Assembly: GCA_035695825.1 (NCBI GenBank)
Contig: DASRRH010000026.1
Location: 1 to 64,000, forward strand
Reading direction: 5' to 3'
From: JAKEFM01 sp035695825
Lineage (GTDB): Bacteria > Planctomycetota > UBA1135 > JAKEFM01
Length of the DNA stretch: 64,000 bases
Under the pieces are notes generated by a model. That model was not told the origin of the DNA. It did not search any database and saw only the letters and a program-made list of their open reading frames with translations. Shown in pieces: positions 59,676-64,000 of this stretch. A program made the position numbers and the translations under genes. The stretch's first letter is position 1; every line of letters starts with the position of its first letter.

Positions 59676-60644
59676 CTAGCGCGGCTCGTCCGGAGCGGGG
59701 CCCTCCCGGGTCTCGGCCCCACCGTCGCGCTTCCCCTCGAACCACCCGACCACGCGCTCCTCGAACTCGGCCCGGGCGGCGCCGAGGGCGCCGCAGTGTC
59801 CGGCGCCGGGAACCTCCCAGAGCTGGACGTGCGCGGGGTTGAGGGACTGGAGCCGCCGCGAGTGGCGGACCGGGATGTTTTCGTCGGCGAGGCCGTGGAT
59901 CAGGAGGACCGGGACGCTCGTCGAGGCGACCGCCTTCTCGGCGGAGGCGCGCCCGAGGTCGACGCCGTAGCGGATCCGGGCGTAGAGGCCGCCCGCGAGG
60001 GGGATGCCCCGGAGGAGCGTCCTCCCGAGCCAGGGGCCGGCGCCGAAGGGCCGGCCCAGGTAGTCGAAGGAGGACTCCTCGAGGGTCGAGAAGGCGGACT
60101 CGGCGACGAGCGCCTCGAACCGGTCCTCGGATCGGAGGGACTGGAGGAGAATCGCCCCGCCCATCGACTCGCCGAGGCCGAAGAGGCGCTTCGCGCCCGT
60201 CTTCGCGAGGAGGAGATCGACCCATCCTCGAACCTCCTCGGCTTCCCGCGCGCCGTAGAAGGCGCGCTCGCCGCCGCTGCGGCCGTGCGCGCGCGCGTCG
60301 GGACAGAGAACCGCGTAGCCGCGGGAGAGGAAGATCGGCGCGTAGGCGAGGGTGCCGACGCGGGAGTCCGAAACGCCGTGGAGAAGGAGGACCCCCTTCT
60401 CGGCCGCAGTGCGGGGAGCGAAGAGCCATCCCCGCAGGACCGCGCCATCGGCCGCCGCGAAGGAGACCTCCTCGAGGTCGGCGCCGTTGTTCTCCGCGAG
60501 CGCCGCCGCCGTCCGCTCGTGGTTCGGGAGGAGCTCCCGCCGCGGAGGACGCAGGGCCCACTCGACCACGACGACGCCCCCGCCCCCGATCGCGGCGAGG
60601 AGGAGCCCGGCCCCGACCGCGTTGAAGACGAGGCGCTTCCTCAA
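59676..60644 (-). CDS. Alpha/beta-hydrolase with N-terminal membrane anchor
   Basis: A 322-residue protein. One hydrophobic helix at 8-28 (FNAVGAGLLLAAIGGGGVVVV) anchors it. The hydrolase carries an oxyanion motif (LLLHGVSDS), nucleophile elbow GLGESMGG (Ser), an Asp in GLADENIPV and His in GAGHCGA: a complete triad. It resembles lysophospholipase- or BAAT-type esterases. TTG 60644 is the only close start, 7 bases after the stop of the giant protein's gene, so it belongs to that operon. Substrate unknown. Confidence 0.85.
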   Translation of the reverse strand: MRKRLVFNAVGAGLLLAAIGGGGVVVVEWALRPPRRELLPNHERTAAALAENNGADLEEVSFAAADGAVLRGWLFAPRTAAEKGVLLLHGVSDSRVGTLAYAPIFLSRGYAVLCPDARAHGRSGGERAFYGAREAEEVRGWVDLLLAKTGAKRLFGLGESMGGAILLQSLRSEDRFEALVAESAFSTLEESSFDYLGRPFGAGPWLGRTLLRGIPLAGGLYARIRYGVDLGRASAEKAVASTSVPVLLIHGLADENIPVRHSRRLQSLNPAHVQLWEVPGAGHCGALGAARAEFEERVVGWFEGKRDGGAETREGPAPDEPR

Positions 60645-60651
60645 TCGACGG

Positions 60652-63600
60652 TCAGACGGGTCGCCGTCCCGACGCGGGGGTCGGAGCGGGCTCCCTCTCC
60701 CCCGGCATCGAGGGGTTCCAGAGGAGCAGGGGCGTCACGTAGCGGTAGTAGACCTCGAGCATCAGCACGCAGAGCGCCGTCGTGTAGGAGCGGTCGGCAT
60801 CGTCGTCCCCCGCGATTCGAGCGTAGGGGTCGATCGGAGTCCAGGACCCGTCGGGTTGCTGGGCGGGGAGGAGCGCCCGCTTCATCGCCTCGTTCCACTC
60901 GCCCCAGAGGGGGCCGCCGCGCTGGAAGAAGGCGAGGGTGCCGTAGTACCAGAAGTAGAGGTTCCCCTCCCCCCGGGAGACGAATCGCTCCTCGGAACGC
61001 AGGACGAATTGTCGCGGCCGCCGCTCCCGGACGAAGGGGACGGCCGCCGCCACCCGGGCGTCCTCCCCCGCGCCGAGGAGGCCGAGCGCGAAGATCGAAG
61101 CGGGGGTCGACCCCGGCAGCGTCCGGTAGCCGCTCGCCAGGCGCTCGGGATCGTGACTGTAGCGGAAGTAGGCATGCTCCTCGTCGAAGGAGCGGAGGAG
61201 GTAGCTCCTCGCCGCCGCGAATGCCTCGTCGGAAACCTCCAGGCCGCCGAGCCGCGCCGATTCGAGTGCCATCACCTGCCAGGCGCTGATCGAGGCGCGC
61301 GGCCACTCGTCGAAGATCGATCCGTCGCGGTAGTAGTACGACCACCCGCCGAAGAGCCGCGGATCGGCTCGCGTTTCCTGCGCCCCGAGGATCCGGCCGA
61401 CGGCGCGCTCGAGGGGGCCCCGGAGCGCCGGGTCCGTCGTCATCGCGAAGGCCTCGGCGAGCGCGTAGGAGGCGATCCCGTGGCCGTAGGCCTCGCAGTC
61501 CCCGAAGTGTCCGGTCTGCTGGTCTTGACCGCCGAGCAGGAAGCGGATCGCGCGGTCGACCGTCCCGGTGTGCTCCGTCCCGGATCGCTGCGTGTGCCCC
61601 GCCCCGAGGAAGGCGAGGAGCGCGAGGCCCGTCTTCCCGAAGCGCACGTCGCGGTACTTCGCCTCGCGGTCCCCGGGGTCGCCCCAGGAGCCGTCGCGTC
61701 TCTGGATCGAGGCGAGGTAGCGCAGGCCGTCGGCGACGGCCTTCTCGGTCTGCGCCGTTCCGCCGAACTCTCGAATGGCGACCTCCTTCGGCAGTCCGCT
61801 CCGCCTCTCGTAGGGGGTTCCCTCGAGCGGGGTCGGAGGGGCCTCCGTCACGGGAGAGGGGCTCTTGAGCGAGAGGGGGAGCTGGCCCGGCGCCGGAGCG
61901 CCGGGCGCAGGAGCGCCCGTCGGGGAGGGGGAGTGGATTCGTGCGGGAGACTCGACCGGGCCCGCGAACGACCTCGCCTCGAGGGCGAGCGCGGGTGAAC
62001 CCTCCTTCACCCCCGAACGCCCCTCGGCGGGCCCGGGGAGTCGCGGTCCACGGACCGTGGGGGAGGGCCCCGCTGCGCGGGGAGGATCGGGCAGACCCCG
62101 GTTCGCAGGTTCGCGAGGTCCTCCCGGGAGGGCGCTCAGCCCGGTCCCGTCCGACCGTACGGGCGCGAGGGCGAGCGGTCCCGGTGAAGGGGGGGCATCC
62201 GTTCCGGCGGCGCCTCCGCCGGAAGCCCACCTTCCCCGTGCGGCGACCGGATCGACCGGCGCGGCGAAGGACCTCTCTTCGAGTGCGAGGGGGGGCGTCC
62301 CTCCCTCCTTTCCCGCACGGTGCTCCCCGGGCGCCGGCGGTTCCGGCCCCCGAATCGTCGGAGAGATCGCAGCCGCTCGCGAAGGGTCGGGGAGGGCCCG
62401 TCTCGACAGATTCCCTTCCGAGACGGCATCCGGGAGGGGCTCGTGGAACCGTTCGGCCGCGAGGGGGAGAGGCCCGGGAGAAGGGACGCCGCCCGTTCCC
62501 CCGGCCTCGGCGCCGTGAGACCACCTCTCCGGCGAGGCGTCGGGTTGGACGCGCCCCGCGTCGAGGCGCGCCTCGAGCGCGAGGGCCGGCCCCGCCTGAT
62601 CCGCGGCGGCCCGGCGGGGAGGAGTTTCCCCCGCAGCGACGCTCGGCGCGGGAGACGAGGGGAGAGCGCGGGCGAGGTCGTCTCCTCCCTCTCTGCGTGG
62701 CTTCGCGGCGGCGACCCGCTCGCCTCGAACGGAGAGATCCTCACCGGTCGCGGGAGGGACGAGGGGGTCGGCCCCCGGAAGCGCGGCGTCCGCGCGTCCC
62801 TCGCGGCCGGAGTTCCGCGGAGCCGTCCTCGTGTCGGATTCGGCGAGGAGGAGCGGCGCGCTCCCCCCCTTCCGCCGGGCGCTCGCCTGGGGGTCCCGGT
62901 CGCGAAGGGGCAGGTTCGCCGCGGCGGATTCCGACCGGGGCTCCGGACCTTCCAGCGGAGGGCCCTCGGGGCGAAGAAAGGCGTCCGGAGTCTCGAGGAC
63001 CGCGAGACCGCGCGCCGCCGCCTCCGAGGGAGAGGGAGGAGCGTCGGGCGCGTCGAGCGAGGCGCGCTCGGCCTCGACGATTCCCGTGGGTCCCTCCTCC
63101 ACGCGCTCCCCCCTCGCCCTCGAGCGGGCGAGCGCCTCCTCGCTCGGAACGAGGCGGACGCGGAAGGTGCGCGACTCGGCGGGGGGCGTCTCGATCCGGC
63201 TCTCGACCCGCACCCTTCTCGAGAGGAAGAGGAGAAGGAGGTGGAGGAGGATTGAGAGGAGGAGGCACTTCGAGAGGAGGTCGAGGCTTCTCCAGCGCCG
63301 CCCGAGCCAAGCGAGGAGCGCGACGAGGAGGAGGGCCGCGGCGAGGGCGAGGAGTTCGAGCGTCGAGAACCCCGGAGAGGCGGGAAGGAGCTCGACCGAG
63401 CGCGCGAGGGCGAGCTGGCTCGATTCGGGGCGGCCCGGCTCGGAACGCGCGAGGAGGAGGGCGAAGCCCTCCGGGGAGAACGAGGGGCCCGTCTCCTCGA
63501 GAGGCCCGGCGAAGGGCTCGAGGGGGACGGGACCGGTCCAATCGCGGGTCGGGTCGAACCAGGCGAGGAAGAGGTCGAGGGATCCCGTTCCCGCCCGGTC

Positions 63601-64000
63601 GCTTGCGAAGAGGAGGGCCCTGCCGTCCGGGCGGAAGGCCGGCGCGCGGTCGTCGGCGGGGGAGGAGAGGCCTCCCAGCGGGACGGGGGACGCCCCCTCT
63701 CCCCCGCCGGGCTCGAGGAAGTAGAGGTCGAAGCGACCGGCGCGGTCGCTCGAGAAAACGAGCCCTCCGGCCACCGGCCGGATCGCGGGATCGGTGTCGT
63801 CGGCGGCGGAGTTCGCCGCGGAGAGAGGGACCGGCGCGGAGGGGTTCCCTCCGTTCCAGGGGGCACGGTACAGGTCGAGCCGCCCCGCGCCGCCCGGGCG
63901 ATCGGAGGCGAAGGCGAGGATCCCCCCTTCGACGCAGGGGGCCCGGTCGTCGAAGGGGGAGTTGACCGCGGAGAGGGGCCGGACCTCCTCGATCCGCCCG
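60652..64000 (-). CDS. Giant PD40-propeller / membrane / alpha-toroid protein (5' end outside window)
   Basis: The frame is open from the window edge to 60652, over 1115 residues, and the start lies beyond 64000. The N-terminal part holds TolB-like PD40 repeats (DDRAP...LLFASDRAGTGSLDLFLAW and similar). A hydrophobic segment with a second one soon after (LELLALAAALLLVALLAWLG, LLSKCLLLSILLHLLLLFL) follows. Next is a Pro/Ala-rich stretch of about 440 residues with a three-fold repeated unit (PTIRGP...PLALEERSFA). The C-terminal 330 residues resemble a prenyltransferase/squalene-cyclase-type alpha-alpha toroid: DGLRYLASIQRRDGSWGDPGD, GKTGLALLAFLGAGHT, and GGWSYYYRDGS. Such proteins occur in planctomycetes; catalysis is not shown. 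It precedes the hydrolase gene. Confidence 0.82.
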   Translation of the reverse strand, partial: GRIEEVRPLSAVNSPFDDRAPCVEGGILAFASDRPGGAGRLDLYRAPWNGGNPSAPVPLSAANSAADDTDPAIRPVAGGLVFSSDRAGRFDLYFLEPGGGEGASPVPLGGLSSPADDRAPAFRPDGRALLFASDRAGTGSLDLFLAWFDPTRDWTGPVPLEPFAGPLEETGPSFSPEGFALLLARSEPGRPESSQLALARSVELLPASPGFSTLELLALAAALLLVALLAWLGRRWRSLDLLSKCLLLSILLHLLLLFLSRRVRVESRIETPPAESRTFRVRLVPSEEALARSRARGERVEEGPTGIVEAERASLDAPDAPPSPSEAAARGLAVLETPDAFLRPEGPPLEGPEPRSESAAANLPLRDRDPQASARRKGGSAPLLLAESDTRTAPRNSGREGRADAALPGADPLVPPATGEDLSVRGERVAAAKPRREGGDDLARALPSSPAPSVAAGETPPRRAAADQAGPALALEARLDAGRVQPDASPERWSHGAEAGGTGGVPSPGPLPLAAERFHEPLPDAVSEGNLSRRALPDPSRAAAISPTIRGPEPPAPGEHRAGKEGGTPPLALEERSFAAPVDPVAARGRWASGGGAAGTDAPPSPGPLALAPVRSDGTGLSALPGGPREPANRGLPDPPRAAGPSPTVRGPRLPGPAEGRSGVKEGSPALALEARSFAGPVESPARIHSPSPTGAPAPGAPAPGQLPLSLKSPSPVTEAPPTPLEGTPYERRSGLPKEVAIREFGGTAQTEKAVADGLRYLASIQRRDGSWGDPGDREAKYRDVRFGKTGLALLAFLGAGHTQRSGTEHTGTVDRAIRFLLGGQDQQTGHFGDCEAYGHGIASYALAEAFAMTTDPALRGPLERAVGRILGAQETRADPRLFGGWSYYYRDGSIFDEWPRASISAWQVMALESARLGGLEVSDEAFAAARSYLLRSFDEEHAYFRYSHDPERLASGYRTLPGSTPASIFALGLLGAGEDARVAAAVPFVRERRPRQFVLRSEERFVSRGEGNLYFWYYGTLAFFQRGGPLWGEWNEAMKRALLPAQQPDGSWTPIDPYARIAGDDDADRSYTTALCVLMLEVYYRYVTPLLLWNPSMPGEREPAPTPASGRRPV

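Overview
The window is very G+C-rich DNA (by eye; composition was not computed) packed with genes, and several reading frames can only begin with TTG or GTG. The gene set suggests a free-living member of the Planctomycetota or a close relative. It includes a formylglycine-generating-enzyme-like (SUMF1) lipoprotein, a serine/threonine kinase with a DUF4384-like sensor part, an ECF-type sigma factor, FG-GAP/VCBS and PD40 propellers, a MauE-like membrane protein, and many secreted proteins that share a similar C-terminal beta-rich domain. This assignment is inference. No rRNA, tRNA or CRISPR array was seen.

Layout. 1-4249 holds the end of a beta-propeller phytase, a wrecked integron integrase, one gene cassette bounded by a core site and an attC-like hairpin, and a SUMF1 lipoprotein. 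4258-7947 holds a large secreted trypsin-like protease and a 58-residue basic protein. 8431-13587 is a minus-strand sugar operon: pentulose kinase, fucose/arabinose-type isomerase, permease and binding protein, with each junction overlapping by 4 bases. 13735-17541 holds a coupled HEPN-protein pair and a GH116 glycosidase. 17608-30703 mixes a receptor-like kinase, an S41 peptidase, tandem secreted paralogues, a Rieske oxygenase, an APC permease, a polysaccharide deacetylase and a sigma factor. 30769-41770 holds an M20 amidohydrolase, a sialate O-acetylesterase, a MOSC protein, a second binding-protein/permease pair, an acyl-CoA dehydrogenase, a MamK-like actin with a coiled-coil partner, a 2H phosphoesterase and a DUF4160/DUF2442 pair. 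41816-47149 is a 4-hydroxybenzoyl-CoA-reductase-type operon (TetR, 2Fe-2S subunit, methyltransferase, molybdopterin subunit, FAD/4Fe-4S subunit). 47242-64000 holds HEAT-repeat and parvulin-like folding factors, small secreted or membrane proteins, a 14-repeat FG-GAP protein, a broken outer-membrane-like gene, an alpha/beta hydrolase, and a giant propeller/toroid protein that runs off the window.

The main metabolic themes are uptake and phosphorylation of a rare sugar, extracellular breakdown of glycans, phytate and protein, and reductive dehydroxylation of aromatic acyl-CoA. Neither sugar ABC set has its ATPase here. The observations most worth following are the decayed integron, the MamK-like/coiled-coil pair, the TetR operator that covers its own start codon, the two in-frame TGA codons that split a secreted beta-rich protein, and the HEPN gene coupled to an unrecognised partner.
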